A stretch of 64,000 nt of DNA from Gammaproteobacteria bacterium (GTDB lineage: Bacteria; Pseudomonadota; Gammaproteobacteria; Burkholderiales; Nitrosomonadaceae): contig CP054179.1 of assembly GCA_015709615.1 (NCBI GenBank), forward strand, positions 62,001 to 126,000, in the 5' to 3' direction. How positions within the stretch are numbered: the first letter of the stretch is position 1; each line of letters opens with the position of its first letter. Under the pieces are notes generated by a model. The model had not been told where the DNA came from. It saw only the letters and a list, made by a program, of their open reading frames with translations, and made no database searches. Of the stretch, positions 34,477 to 43,222 are shown one piece after another. A program made the translations under genes and the position numbers.

Positions 34477-35205
34477 TCAGGGCAATTTTTTAATCAATTT
34501 CGACGCATCCACCAGCGACTCGACGATGGCGTCGCAATCCAGTTCGTACACATTGCGTCCTTCGTTATAACCGTAGGTTACGCAGAACACGTGACAACCG
34601 GCCGCGCGCGCGGCAATGGCATCATTGAGCGAATCGCCGATCAACAATGCTTCGTGCGGCTGCGTATTGAAGTGTTTGCAGATATGCGTCAGCGGCATCG
34701 GATCCGGTTTTTTCTTGGGCAAACTGTCGCCCGACAAGATGATTTCAAATTTGTCGAACAATCCGGTGGCGCGCAGCAGCGGGAGCGTGAAAGCTTCCGC
34801 TTTATTGGTGATGCAAGCCAGTTTGAAACCCGCTTGCTGCAACGCTTCGACACCTTCGACCACACCGGGATAGGGGCGCGTGTTCAGACTCAGATTGTCC
34901 GCGTAGTGCTTTTCATAAATCGGCAGCGCTTTGGCAAACAGAGCAGCATCCGGTTCACCATCGAGCTGACCGGTCAAGGTGCGTTTGACCAGTTTCTGTA
35001 TGCCTTTGCCGATATACGAACGGATCGTTGCCGTCGACTGCTCCGGCATGTTCAGATCTTTCAGCATCAGGTTTGCGGATAACGCGAGATCCTCGGCGGT
35101 GTCGAGCAGCGTGCCGTCCAGATCGATCATGATGACTTTGACCGGCAACGGAGATTCTATTTTCCTTGCCGGGGCGTTTGCGTTGCTAGAGAGACTTAGG
35201 TTCAT
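34477..35205 (-). CDS. gph: Phosphoglycolate phosphatase
   Basis: 242-residue HAD-superfamily phosphatase: motif I DLDGTLLDTAED, cap domain, motif II ITNKAE, motif III lysine in PKKKPDPMPL and motif IV GDSLNDAIAA. Gph removes phosphoglycolate, formed by oxygenase activity of RuBisCO or by DNA repair. Between rpe and trpE in one operon. The N-terminal ~22 residues before KVIMIDLDG are poorly conserved, and a later start is possible. Confidence 0.93.
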   Translation of the reverse strand: MNLSLSSNANAPARKIESPLPVKVIMIDLDGTLLDTAEDLALSANLMLKDLNMPEQSTATIRSYIGKGIQKLVKRTLTGQLDGEPDAALFAKALPIYEKHYADNLSLNTRPYPGVVEGVEALQQAGFKLACITNKAEAFTLPLLRATGLFDKFEIILSGDSLPKKKPDPMPLTHICKHFNTQPHEALLIGDSLNDAIAARAAGCHVFCVTYGYNEGRNVYELDCDAIVESLVDASKLIKKLP

Positions 35206-35235
35206 TTGTAGACAGGAAACAGCCGTTTCAGTGAG

Positions 35236-35913
35236 TTAAACTTTGGCCAATTCAGCGCGGAATGCGGCCACGATGGAATCGTAGCGATGCGGATCGGAAT
35301 CCTTGCCGGCTTGATAAACAGCCGATCCCGCGACAAAAGTATCGGCGCCGGCACGGGCGATTTCGGCGATGTTGTCAACTTTCACGCCACCGTCGATTTC
35401 CAGCATGATGTCTTTGCCGCTGGCGTCGATGCGTTTTCTAACCGCGCGCAGTTTGTTCAGCGCTTCAGGAATGAATTTTTGTCCGCCGAAGCCCGGATTG
35501 ACCGACATGATCAGAATCAAATCCAGTTTGTCGAGGACGTGATCCAAGTAATACAGCGGAGTGGCCGGATTGAATACCAATCCCGCTTTGCAACCTTGTT
35601 CCTTGATCAAGCCGATGGTACGGTCGATGTGATTGGATGCTTCCGGGTGAAATGAAATGATGTTGGCGCCGGCTTTGGCGAAGTCAGGAATAATACGATC
35701 CACCGGCTCGACCATCAGATGCACATCGATCAGGGCATCGGTGACCGGGCGGATGGCTTCGCAAACCAATGGGCCGATCGTCAGATTCGGCACGTAGTGA
35801 TTGTCCATCACGTCGAAGTGAACGATATCCGCGCCTGAATCAATGACATCGGTAATTTCTTGACCAAGTTTGGCGAAATTGGCGGATAGAATGCTAGGTG
35901 CTAGGCGGTACAT
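35236..35913 (-). CDS. rpe: Ribulose-phosphate 3-epimerase
   Basis: 225 residues, TIM barrel. SILSANFAKLGQEI, HFDVMDNHYVPNLTIGP, MSVNPGFGGQKF and EIDGGVKVDNI include the catalytic aspartates, the His ligands and the phosphate loop. It interconverts ribulose 5-phosphate and xylulose 5-phosphate for the Calvin cycle and the pentose phosphate pathway. GAGAGG lies before the ATG. First gene of the rpe-gph-trpE group. Confidence 0.96.
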   Translation of the reverse strand: MYRLAPSILSANFAKLGQEITDVIDSGADIVHFDVMDNHYVPNLTIGPLVCEAIRPVTDALIDVHLMVEPVDRIIPDFAKAGANIISFHPEASNHIDRTIGLIKEQGCKAGLVFNPATPLYYLDHVLDKLDLILIMSVNPGFGGQKFIPEALNKLRAVRKRIDASGKDIMLEIDGGVKVDNIAEIARAGADTFVAGSAVYQAGKDSDPHRYDSIVAAFRAELAKV

Positions 35914-36072
35914 GAAAAAAACCTCTCGATAAACAAATCATGTATTTTAACCGCAAATGCCAAACTGCGCGTAACAGAGTGGAAATTATTACGCAAATTT
36001 CTCCGATTGATCCGCCTTAAACTTTTTCTTGGTAAACTACCGCGAAATCATAAAAACAAATTGGACCGCAAG

Positions 36073-36456
36073 ATGACCGAAGAGAAGAAGTATGAAATTG
36101 ATGTCACTGTCCGCACGGTATATCTGCCCGATCAATCGGATGAAGAAGCGGAACGGCATGTATTCGCTTATACCATTACCATCGCCAATAACGGCACGGT
36201 CGCTACGCAACTGATCAGCCGCCATTGGATCATTAACAATGGCGACGGCACCAGCCAGGAAGTGCGCGGATTGGGTGTCGTGGGCGAGCAGCCCTTGCTG
36301 AAGCCGGGTGATAGCTTTGAATACACCAGCGGCACGGTCATTTCGACCTCTGTCGGATCGATGAAAGGAAGCTATCAGATGGCGGCGGAAGACGGTTATC
36401 ACTTCGATGTGGCGATACCGGAATTCATTCTCAGCGCGCCGAGAACGTTGCATTAG
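36073..36456 (+). CDS. apaG: ApaG (CorD-like) protein
   Basis: 127 residues from ATG 36073; the first 22 codons of a longer frame are not conserved. All-beta FNIII-like fold with VRTVYLPDQSDEEAERHVFA, SRHWIINNGDG and EYTSGTVISTSVGSMKGSYQ. Homologues bind pyrophosphate or act in phosphate and Co2+ resistance. Function in the cell is not well established. Follows rpe divergently. Confidence 0.93.
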   Translation: MTEEKKYEIDVTVRTVYLPDQSDEEAERHVFAYTITIANNGTVATQLISRHWIINNGDGTSQEVRGLGVVGEQPLLKPGDSFEYTSGTVISTSVGSMKGSYQMAAEDGYHFDVAIPEFILSAPRTLH

Positions 36457-36514
36457 ATAGATAACATTCCCAATTTGATTTCATGTTGCGTTTTTTCTCA
36501 CCGCCAGTATTCCG

Positions 36515-37219
36515 ATGAGCGGAAAACTGTATTTGATCCCGGCTCCAATCAGTCAGGAAAGCATCGATTGGGTTTTGCCCGCTGAAGTTCAGCGCCGTAT
36601 TGCGGAATTATCGTATTTCATCGTCGAACAACCCAAAACGGCGCGGCAATTTCTCAAACAGCTCGACCTCAATCGGCCATTGCAAGATTTGCAGATGCAA
36701 ACGCTGAACGAGCATACCTTGGTCAAGGAGTTGCCGCTATTGCTTGAGCCGATATTGGCGGGGCACGATGCGGGCTTGTTGTCGGAAGCGGGGTGTCCGG
36801 CGGTGGCGGACCCGGGTGCGGAGTTAGTCCGCTTGGCGCATAAGAATCATATTGCGGTGACGCCGTTGGTCGGCCCGTCCTCCATTTTACTGGCATTGAT
36901 GGCTTCGGGTTTGAACGGGCAACGGTTTGCTTTTCATGGATACTTGCCGGTTGAAAGCGCGGTGCGCGCCAGCAAGATAGTGGAGTTGGAGAGGCTATCG
37001 GTTCGTTTGAAACAAACACAGATTTTTATCGAAGCGCCTTACCGCAACCAGAAATTGCTCGAGCAATTGGTTACCGTATGCAGCGATGATACGGATTTAT
37101 GTATTGCGAGCAACTTGACATTTGCCAGTGAAAAAGTGATGACCAAGCCGGTTAAGGAATGGCGGCGCTCATTGCCGGATATCAACAAGATACCGGCAAT
37201 TTTTTTATTGCTGGGATAG
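36515..37219 (+). CDS. Tetrapyrrole-methylase-fold SAM-dependent methyltransferase
   Basis: 234 residues from ATG 36515. It resembles the RsmI/Uroporphyrinogen-methylase superfamily: GKLYLIPAPI at the start, LLSEAGCPAVADPGAELV as the SAM-binding segment and TPLVGPSSILLALMASGLNGQRFAFHGYLP. It is ~50 residues shorter than RsmI, which it resembles most; it may be a paralogue acting on rRNA or an unknown target. Not placed in an obvious operon. Confidence 0.75.
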   Translation: MSGKLYLIPAPISQESIDWVLPAEVQRRIAELSYFIVEQPKTARQFLKQLDLNRPLQDLQMQTLNEHTLVKELPLLLEPILAGHDAGLLSEAGCPAVADPGAELVRLAHKNHIAVTPLVGPSSILLALMASGLNGQRFAFHGYLPVESAVRASKIVELERLSVRLKQTQIFIEAPYRNQKLLEQLVTVCSDDTDLCIASNLTFASEKVMTKPVKEWRRSLPDINKIPAIFLLLG

Positions 37220-37260
37220 CAGGTACTGACAGGGGATTGATGAATCGCCGTTCGTGGGAA

Positions 37261-37656
37261 TTATTGACCGGGTTGTTTTTTCTGGATGAATTCGATTTTG
37301 TATCCATCGGGATCTTCGATAAATGCGATGACTGTTGTGCCATGCTTCATCGGACCCGCTTCGCGCGTGACCTTACCGTTCAGTTTTTTGACGTTCTCGC
37401 ACGCCTGATAAGCATCCTCGACTTCAATGGCGATGTGGCCGTAGCCTTCACCCAGGTTGTACGAGGGTGTATCCCAATTGTGCGTCAGTTCCAGCACGGT
37501 GCCGTCCGTCTCATCCTGATAACCGATAAAAGCCAGCGTAAATCTGCCGTCGGGATACTCTTTGCGGCGCAGCAGTTTCATACCTAAAACCTGTGTGTAA
37601 AACGCCAGAGACTTGTCGAGGTTACCGACGCGCAGCATGGTATGCAAAATGCGCAT
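37261..37656 (-). CDS. gloA: Lactoylglutathione lyase (glyoxalase I)
   Basis: 131 residues, VOC fold. MRILHTMLRVGNLDKSLAFY, the metal ligands His5 and Glu (LELTHNWD) and the second half GHIAIEV with FIEDPDGYKIE are intact. It isomerises the methylglyoxal-glutathione hemithioacetal. It begins directly after the rubredoxin stop codon and is likely co-transcribed with it. Confidence 0.95.
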   Translation of the reverse strand: MRILHTMLRVGNLDKSLAFYTQVLGMKLLRRKEYPDGRFTLAFIGYQDETDGTVLELTHNWDTPSYNLGEGYGHIAIEVEDAYQACENVKKLNGKVTREAGPMKHGTTVIAFIEDPDGYKIEFIQKKQPGQ

Positions 37657-37845
37657 TTAGATTTTCACCATTTCAAAATCTTCTTTGCGTGCGCCGCATT
37701 CCGGACATGTCCAGTTGATCGGCACATCTTCCCAGCGCGTGCCCGGCGCAATGCCTTCATCCGGAGATCCTAGGGCTTCATCATAGATGTAGCCGCAAAT
37801 TAAGCACATATAACGATTGAATTCACGATTCTCTTCGGTAGGCAT
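37657..37845 (-). CDS. Rubredoxin
   Basis: 62 residues with the iron-binding CxxC pairs MCLICGYIYDEALG and WTCPECGARKEDFE around a short hydrophobic core. A small one-electron carrier in the cytoplasm. The ATG at 37845 gives ~8 residues before the standard N-terminus (NRYMCLICG) and has a purine-rich but distant ribosome binding site (AAGGAAAC). Its stop is adjacent to the gloA start. Confidence 0.92.
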   Translation of the reverse strand: MPTEENREFNRYMCLICGYIYDEALGSPDEGIAPGTRWEDVPINWTCPECGARKEDFEMVKI

Positions 37846-37897
37846 GATAGATAGCTGTTTCCTTTTAGGTTAAAATGATATTTTACGGTATTAATGC

Positions 37898-38737
37898 ATG
37901 TTACAGCCACCCCCAATCGTACTTTCTTTTGCAGCAAATGACCCCAGCGGTGGAGCGGGATTGCAGGCTGATCTGTTAACGATCGCCAGCATGGGTTGCC
38001 ATCCGCTGTCGGTGATGACGGCGATTACGGTACAGGATACCGCCGGTGTTGATGATGTTATGCCGCTTGATCCCGAATGGGTCGCCGATCAAGCGCGGGC
38101 GGTATTGGAAGATATGCCGGTTCATGCGTTCAAAATCGGTCTATTGGGCAGCGTCGAAATTATCGCCGCTATCGCCGAAGTGATTTCCGATTATCCTCAT
38201 ATTCCGCTGGTTATGGATCCGGTACTGACTTCCGGTCGCGGAGACGAACTGGCGAATGAAGAAATGGTCGACGCGATGCGGGAATTATTGTTGCCGCAAG
38301 TGACCATTTTGACGCCTAACAGCCTGGAAGCCAGGCATCTGGCGCAGCAGGACAACGACAATAATGAAAGCAAGCTGGATTTAAGTCTCTGTGCGCAACG
38401 GTTATTGAATATGGGATGCGAGTATGTGCTGATAACCGGCACCCATGAAAATACCGCACAAGTGACCAATACGTTGTATGCCGCTGACGGTGTGGTGCGC
38501 ACGGATCACTGGGAAAGGCTTGAAAATGCTTATCACGGTTCCGGTTGTACGCTGGCTTCGGCTATCGCCGCTTCGTTAGCCAATGGTTTTTCCATCAGCG
38601 AAAGCGTGTTGGAAGCGCAAGACTATACGTGGCATACGCTGCAAGCAGGATTCCGTCCCGGCATGGGGCAATATATCCCAAACCGGCTGTTCTGGGTGCG
38701 CGATGCCGAAGATGATCAGAACGGTCAGGGCGAGTGA
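37898..38737 (+). CDS. thiD: Hydroxymethylpyrimidine/phosphomethylpyrimidine kinase
   Basis: 279-residue ribokinase-fold enzyme that phosphorylates HMP and HMP-P in thiamine biosynthesis. SFAANDPSGGAGLQADL, TAITVQDTAGV, MDPVLTSGRGD and YHGSGCTLASAIAASLANG with the catalytic Cys-Thr region are all present. It ends at 38737, immediately before the thiE start, so the two are co-translated. No TPP riboswitch is visible in the short gap before it. Confidence 0.94.
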   Translation: MLQPPPIVLSFAANDPSGGAGLQADLLTIASMGCHPLSVMTAITVQDTAGVDDVMPLDPEWVADQARAVLEDMPVHAFKIGLLGSVEIIAAIAEVISDYPHIPLVMDPVLTSGRGDELANEEMVDAMRELLLPQVTILTPNSLEARHLAQQDNDNNESKLDLSLCAQRLLNMGCEYVLITGTHENTAQVTNTLYAADGVVRTDHWERLENAYHGSGCTLASAIAASLANGFSISESVLEAQDYTWHTLQAGFRPGMGQYIPNRLFWVRDAEDDQNGQGE

Positions 38738-39376
38738 GTGAACAAGCCTAACATCAGTGGACTCTATGCGATCACACCGGATCTGAACAATACGGACGAT
38801 CTGCTGGATAAAACCCAGCAGGTGCTGGCAGGCGGTGCGCAGCTCATCCAATACCGCAATAAATCGGCGCATGATGTATTGCGCAAGGAACAAGCCGGGT
38901 TATTGTTGCAATTGTGCCGGAAATACCAGATTCCGCTGATCATCAACGATCACGTTGAACTGGCGGTCGCGCTCGATGCAGATGGTGTGCATGTGGGGCG
39001 CGATGATGGTTCGATTGGCGATGCGCGCAGACAGTTGGGACAGGACAAAATTGTCGGCGCATCTTGCTATAACAATTTGGATTTGGCGGTGCGGGCGGAA
39101 GAATCGGGTGCCGATTATGTCGCTTTCGGCGCGTTTTTTCCTTCTCGGACTAAAACCAATACCGTACCGGTTACAACTCATTTGGTTGATCAAGCTAAGA
39201 AAAAAGTAACCATTCCGGTGGTAGGAATCGGCGGCATCCGTTTGGCAAATGCAATGACGATTATCCAAAGCGGCTGTGATGTGATTGCCGTTTGCAACGA
39301 TTTATTCGCGGCAGAAAATATCCAAGCACAAGCGAGGCAATACGTTCGCTTATTTGCAGCACAACATGCAATTTAA
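38738..39376 (+). CDS. thiE: Thiamine-phosphate synthase
   Basis: 212-residue TIM barrel. The GTG start follows the thiD TGA directly. Motifs: YRNKSAHD, INDHVELAVALDADGVHVGRDDG (Mg/diphosphate binding), VGASCYN and AFGAFFPSRTKTNT, with VVGIGGIRLANA near the C-terminus. It joins HMP-PP and the thiazole phosphate to give thiamine phosphate. Part of thiD-thiE, upstream of hemL. Confidence 0.95.
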   Translation: MNKPNISGLYAITPDLNNTDDLLDKTQQVLAGGAQLIQYRNKSAHDVLRKEQAGLLLQLCRKYQIPLIINDHVELAVALDADGVHVGRDDGSIGDARRQLGQDKIVGASCYNNLDLAVRAEESGADYVAFGAFFPSRTKTNTVPVTTHLVDQAKKKVTIPVVGIGGIRLANAMTIIQSGCDVIAVCNDLFAAENIQAQARQYVRLFAAQHAI

Positions 39377-39415
39377 TCAGAGTTATTTTTATCAATTTTT
39401 ATCACGAGCAAGCAA

Positions 39416-40696
39416 ATGACATCACGCAATCATCAATTATTCGAACAATCCCAGCACTATATTCCGGGCGGTGTTAATTCTCCGGTGCGTGCTTTTAAAT
39501 CGGTAGGCGGGGAGCCGGTGTTTTTTCAACGCGGCGAAGGCGCTTATTTTTGGGATGCGGATGGTAAGCAGTACATCGATTATGTCGGATCGTGGGGGCC
39601 GCTGATTCTTGGGCATGCGCACCCGGATGTGGTGAAGGCGGTACAGGCGGCGGTGCAAAATGGCTTGACCTTCGGTGCGCCGACTGAGGCCGAATTGGAA
39701 ATCGCTCAGCTGATTTGCCGCTTACTGCCGTCCATCGAGCAGGTCCGCTTGGTCAGTTCCGGTACCGAAGCCGGCATGAGCGTAATCCGGCTGGCGCGCG
39801 GTTTTACCGGCAGAAGCAAGATCATCAAATTTGAAGGCTGTTACCACGGTCACGACGATTCCTTGCTGGTTAAAGCGGGATCGGGTGCATTGACTTTCGG
39901 TAATCCGAGTTCCGCCGGTGTCCCGGCGGAAACGGCAGGGCATACCATCGTACTGGATTTCAACGATATTGCTGGTGTTGAAGAAGCTTTTAACAAATGG
40001 GGCAAAGAAATCGCTGCGGTGATTGTCGAACCGGTAGCTGGCAATATGAATCTGATCGCACCTAAAGCGGATTTCCTCGGTAAGTTGCGGACATTGTGTA
40101 CGCAAAACGGCAGCGTGCTGATATTTGACGAAGTGATGACGGGATTCCGGGTTGGCTTAACTTGCGCGCAAGGGCTTTATCAAATCAAACCCGACCTGAC
40201 CGCGATGGGTAAAGTGATCGGCGGCGGCATGCCGATGGCTGCATTCGGCGGACGACGTGAGATCATGCAATGTCTTGCGCCACTCGGTCCGGTTTATCAG
40301 GCGGGTACCCTCTCAGGTAATCCGGTTGCGGTTGCGGCCGGATTGGCTACGCTCAAACTGATTCAAGCGCCCGGTTTTTACGATCGGCTGGCGGACAAAA
40401 CGCGGCAGCTGGTAGACGGTATTTCAGCCGCCGCAGAAAAACACGGTATCGTTTTCTGCGCGCAATCCATTGGCGGCATGTTCGGGTTGTATTTCAGTAA
40501 GACTATCCCAACCAGCTTCGCCGAAGTGATGCAGTGCGACAAAGCAGCTTTTAACCGCTTCTTCCACGCCATGCTGGAGGAGGGGGTCTATTTTGCACCT
40601 TCGGCCTTTGAAGCCGGTTTTGTTTCCATCATGCACGGCGATGCCGAGTTGAATAAAACGTTGTCGGCAGCAGAGAAAATATTCAAGAACTGGTAG
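39416..40696 (+). CDS. hemL: Glutamate-1-semialdehyde 2,1-aminomutase
   Basis: 426 residues, aminotransferase class III fold. The pyridoxal-phosphate lysine is K266 in MGKVIGGGMPMAAFGG. NSPVRAFKSVGGEPVFF, FEGCYHGHDDSLLVKAGSG and LIFDEVMTGFRV confirm the family. Makes 5-aminolevulinate for haem in organisms with the C5 pathway, consistent with a cytochrome-rich organism. Ends in a strong terminator. Confidence 0.97.
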   Translation: MTSRNHQLFEQSQHYIPGGVNSPVRAFKSVGGEPVFFQRGEGAYFWDADGKQYIDYVGSWGPLILGHAHPDVVKAVQAAVQNGLTFGAPTEAELEIAQLICRLLPSIEQVRLVSSGTEAGMSVIRLARGFTGRSKIIKFEGCYHGHDDSLLVKAGSGALTFGNPSSAGVPAETAGHTIVLDFNDIAGVEEAFNKWGKEIAAVIVEPVAGNMNLIAPKADFLGKLRTLCTQNGSVLIFDEVMTGFRVGLTCAQGLYQIKPDLTAMGKVIGGGMPMAAFGGRREIMQCLAPLGPVYQAGTLSGNPVAVAAGLATLKLIQAPGFYDRLADKTRQLVDGISAAAEKHGIVFCAQSIGGMFGLYFSKTIPTSFAEVMQCDKAAFNRFFHAMLEEGVYFAPSAFEAGFVSIMHGDAELNKTLSAAEKIFKNW

Positions 40697-40731
40697 GTTT
40701 TTGCGGAAGCAAAAGGGAAAGCAGCGGCAAT

Positions 40732-40758
40732 AAAAAAGGCGGTCATGCCGCCTTTTTT
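40732..40758. terminator. Bidirectional terminator between hemL and the cytochrome c gene
   Basis: AAAAAAGGCGG (40732-40742) and CCGCCTTTTTT (40748-40758) form a perfect 11-bp stem with loop TCATG. The A-tract and T-tract serve both strands, matching convergent genes on each side. Confidence 0.9.
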
Positions 40759-40779
40759 ATTTGTCGGTAACTGGCGCTT

Positions 40780-41445
40780 TTAACGCATGGTGGAAATATA
40801 AGCCGATACAGCGCGTTTTTCCTGTGCACTCATGCGGCTGACAACTTTTTGCATGACAGTGTTGTCGTTCGAGCGATCACCGGTATTGAACAGATTTAAC
40901 TGCGTCAGCGTGTATTCCGCGTGCTGGCCGGCAACGCCGGGATAGCGTGGCGGAATACCGGATCCGTTCGGACCGTGGCAGCTGGCACAAGCGGGGACAC
41001 CGTGTTCGATATTGCCGCCGTGATAAAGAATTTTTCCTGTTTCGAGCAGCTTCTCATCAGCCGCTACTTGGCTCGCTACCGTTTTTTGCTGTGCATAGTA
41101 TTCGCCCAATTTTTTCATATCGTCTTGAGAAAGTGCAGCTACCATCGAAGACATAACCGGGCTGTTACGTTGAGCCGGTTCGGTTTCGGTTGCTTTAAAA
41201 TCCATCAATTGCTTGGTGATATACTCTGCATGCTGACCGGCCAGAATCGGGTTCATCGGGATGATGCTGTTGCCATCCGGGTTGTGGCAGCCGGCGCATA
41301 CGCCGGAAGCGATTTCTTGCGCACTGGCGGGAGCAGCAGGCGCGGCAGGGGCAGCATCATTTGAGTCGGCAGCCGTTTCTTCGGCTGCCAGAGGTGCGGC
41401 CATTGCAAGTGCTGCGAGTAGTACCATATTTTTAAACATTTTCAT
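40780..41445 (-). CDS. Di-haem c-type cytochrome (cytochrome c4 family)
   Basis: 221 residues with a signal peptide ending near LAAEE and an Ala/Pro-rich linker. Two CxxCH haem sites: C50-AG-C53-H54 and C153-AS-C156-H157, each followed by a class I cytochrome fold with MNPILAGQH and YPGVAGQH. The two-domain c4 architecture fits a soluble or loosely bound periplasmic electron carrier to the terminal oxidase. Length matches c4. Which partners it uses cannot be told from sequence. Confidence 0.92.
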   Translation of the reverse strand: MKMFKNMVLLAALAMAAPLAAEETAADSNDAAPAAPAAPASAQEIASGVCAGCHNPDGNSIIPMNPILAGQHAEYITKQLMDFKATETEPAQRNSPVMSSMVAALSQDDMKKLGEYYAQQKTVASQVAADEKLLETGKILYHGGNIEHGVPACASCHGPNGSGIPPRYPGVAGQHAEYTLTQLNLFNTGDRSNDNTVMQKVVSRMSAQEKRAVSAYISTMR

Positions 41446-41577
41446 ATTTCGCGTTCCGTTCTAAGAGCATTCAAAAGTTGGTAGGTGTGTTGAAAATTAA
41501 CGTCGTATTTTAACAAGGCACAAGAGCATTAACAACAAAATTCATAGGGTCTTCATTATTTAATATTTTATTTTTCA

Positions 41578-42171
41578 ATGAAAATAATCTTTATGCTGTT
41601 ATTGATAGTCAATATCGCCTATCTGGCCGGTACGCAATGGTCTTCCGGCGAACAAAACCCGACTATGCCAGTTTCGGTTCATCCGGAAAAAATCATATTG
41701 GTTGCGGCGCAGGAAAATTGTTTGCAGTGGGGCGATTTTTATGAAGAGCAGATACGCTATGCCGAAACCGTGTTGTCTGATTTATTTCCCGGTCTGATTT
41801 ATGACACCGAAGAATCCGGCCAAACCACGATGTATTGGTTGTATATTCCGCGTTATCCTAATAAGGAAGCGGCCAATCGTGAAATCAACAAATTGCGCAA
41901 CCTCGGCATCGTCAGTTTTCGTGTCAAAGACGATACGCAATGGCAGAATGCCGTATCGCTCGGGATGTTTTACGACCAGCAGGATGCGCTGAAGCAATTG
42001 CGCGAGATCGAAAAAAAAGGCATTACCAATGCTAAGATAGAAGAGCGTAGCGTCATGCTGAAGAAAATCGTCATTCACAACCCGGCGCACATGATCAAGG
42101 AGCAAATGCAAAAATTAGTCGGACAATTTGACGATACCAAGCTGGTTCAAGGCAAATGCGAACGTTTATAA
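41578..42171 (+). CDS. SPOR-like membrane-anchored protein
   Basis: 197 residues with one N-terminal membrane helix (IIFMLLLIVNIAYLAGTQW). The C-terminal part has the SPOR-domain pattern: MYWLYIPRYPNKEAANREIN, FRVKDD and SLGMFYDQQDALKQLREIEK. SPOR domains bind denuded glycan of septal peptidoglycan. The match is of moderate strength, so a division-site role is inferred. AT-rich upstream region with a possible promoter. A MITE-like copy follows the stop. Confidence 0.7.
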   Translation: MKIIFMLLLIVNIAYLAGTQWSSGEQNPTMPVSVHPEKIILVAAQENCLQWGDFYEEQIRYAETVLSDLFPGLIYDTEESGQTTMYWLYIPRYPNKEAANREINKLRNLGIVSFRVKDDTQWQNAVSLGMFYDQQDALKQLREIEKKGITNAKIEERSVMLKKIVIHNPAHMIKEQMQKLVGQFDDTKLVQGKCERL

Positions 42172-42190
42172 TAGCCGGTGTTGCGCAAGA

Positions 42191-42330
42191 GAAGTTCTGA
42201 AAAAGGTAACAAGCGAAGGTCAGATAAGGTGAAATCAAGTGAAAAAGCGCAGTTTACGAGGGTAAATGAGCATTTTGAACATGATTTCAACGCGACATGC
42301 CAAGCGCAGCAGTTTTTCAGAGCTTCCTAA
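42191..42330. repeat. MITE-like dispersed element, copy 2
   Basis: Second copy of the ~140 bp element at 7991-8130. GAAGTTCTGAAAAAGG (42191-42206) at the left and CAGTTTTTCAGAGCTTCC (42310-42327) at the right are imperfect inverted repeats. The interior shares TGAGCATTTTGAAC, TGATTTCAACGC and AGCGCAGCAG-like blocks with copy 1. It lies directly between the SPOR-like gene and map. Confidence 0.75.
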
Positions 42331-42385
42331 GGGGAATAATCAACACTATCGCTGTCAATCACTTAAAAATTAAATAAAAAATACC

Positions 42386-43192
42386 ATGACGGTAACTATA
42401 AAGACATCGCAAGAAATAGAAACAATGCGTATTGCCGGACGGCTGGCGGCAGAAGTTCTGGACTACATCGCGCCGCATGTTGTCGCCGGTGTCACCACCG
42501 AAGAACTCGATGATCTGTGTCATCGCTACATGGTGGATGTGCAGAAAACGATACCCGCTCCGCTGAATTACGCACCGGCGGGACATTCGCCTTACCCCAA
42601 ATCGATTTGCACCTCGGTCAATAATCAGATCTGCCACGGTGTTCCCGGACAAAAGCGGTTAAAAAACGGCGACATCGTCAATATCGATATTACCGTGATT
42701 TATGAAGGCTATCACGGCGATACCAGCCGCATGTTCTATGTCGGCGAACCGTCGATTCAAGCCCGGCGTTTGTGTGAAGTGACGTATGAAGCGATGTGGC
42801 GTGGGATCGATGAAGTGAAGCCGGGAAAGCATCTGGGCGATATCGGCTATGCCATTCAGAAGCTGGCGGAAGGTGTCGGCTATAGCGTGGTGCGAGAATT
42901 TTGCGGACACGGCATCGGCGCTAAATTTCATGAAGATCCGCAAGTATTGCATTACGGGCGGCGCGGTACTGGCATGGAGCTCAAACCGGGTATGATTTTT
43001 ACCATCGAACCGATGATTAACGCCGGTAAAGCGGCGATCCGCCACCTTCCGGACGGCTGGACCATCACCACCAAGGACGGCAGTTTGTCGGCGCAGTGGG
43101 AGCACACCATCCTGGTGACTGACAACGGTTACGAAGTGCTCACCGTATCCGCAGGTTCTCCGCCGAAACCGGTTTACCGTTTTTCCAGTTAA
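42386..43192 (+). CDS. map: Methionine aminopeptidase, type I
   Basis: 268 residues. The pita-bread fold has the five metal ligands in NIDITVIYEGYHGDTSRMF (two Asp), GHGIGAKFHEDP (His), FTIEPMINAG (Glu) and QWEHTILVT (Glu). Removes N-terminal methionine from new proteins. There is no clear ribosome binding site in the AT-rich leader before ATG 42386, but the start is the family one. Confidence 0.96.
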   Translation: MTVTIKTSQEIETMRIAGRLAAEVLDYIAPHVVAGVTTEELDDLCHRYMVDVQKTIPAPLNYAPAGHSPYPKSICTSVNNQICHGVPGQKRLKNGDIVNIDITVIYEGYHGDTSRMFYVGEPSIQARRLCEVTYEAMWRGIDEVKPGKHLGDIGYAIQKLAEGVGYSVVREFCGHGIGAKFHEDPQVLHYGRRGTGMELKPGMIFTIEPMINAGKAAIRHLPDGWTITTKDGSLSAQWEHTILVTDNGYEVLTVSAGSPPKPVYRFSS

Positions 43193-43222
43193 TCCATTTT
43201 CCATTCCCGCAGAGTATAGATC

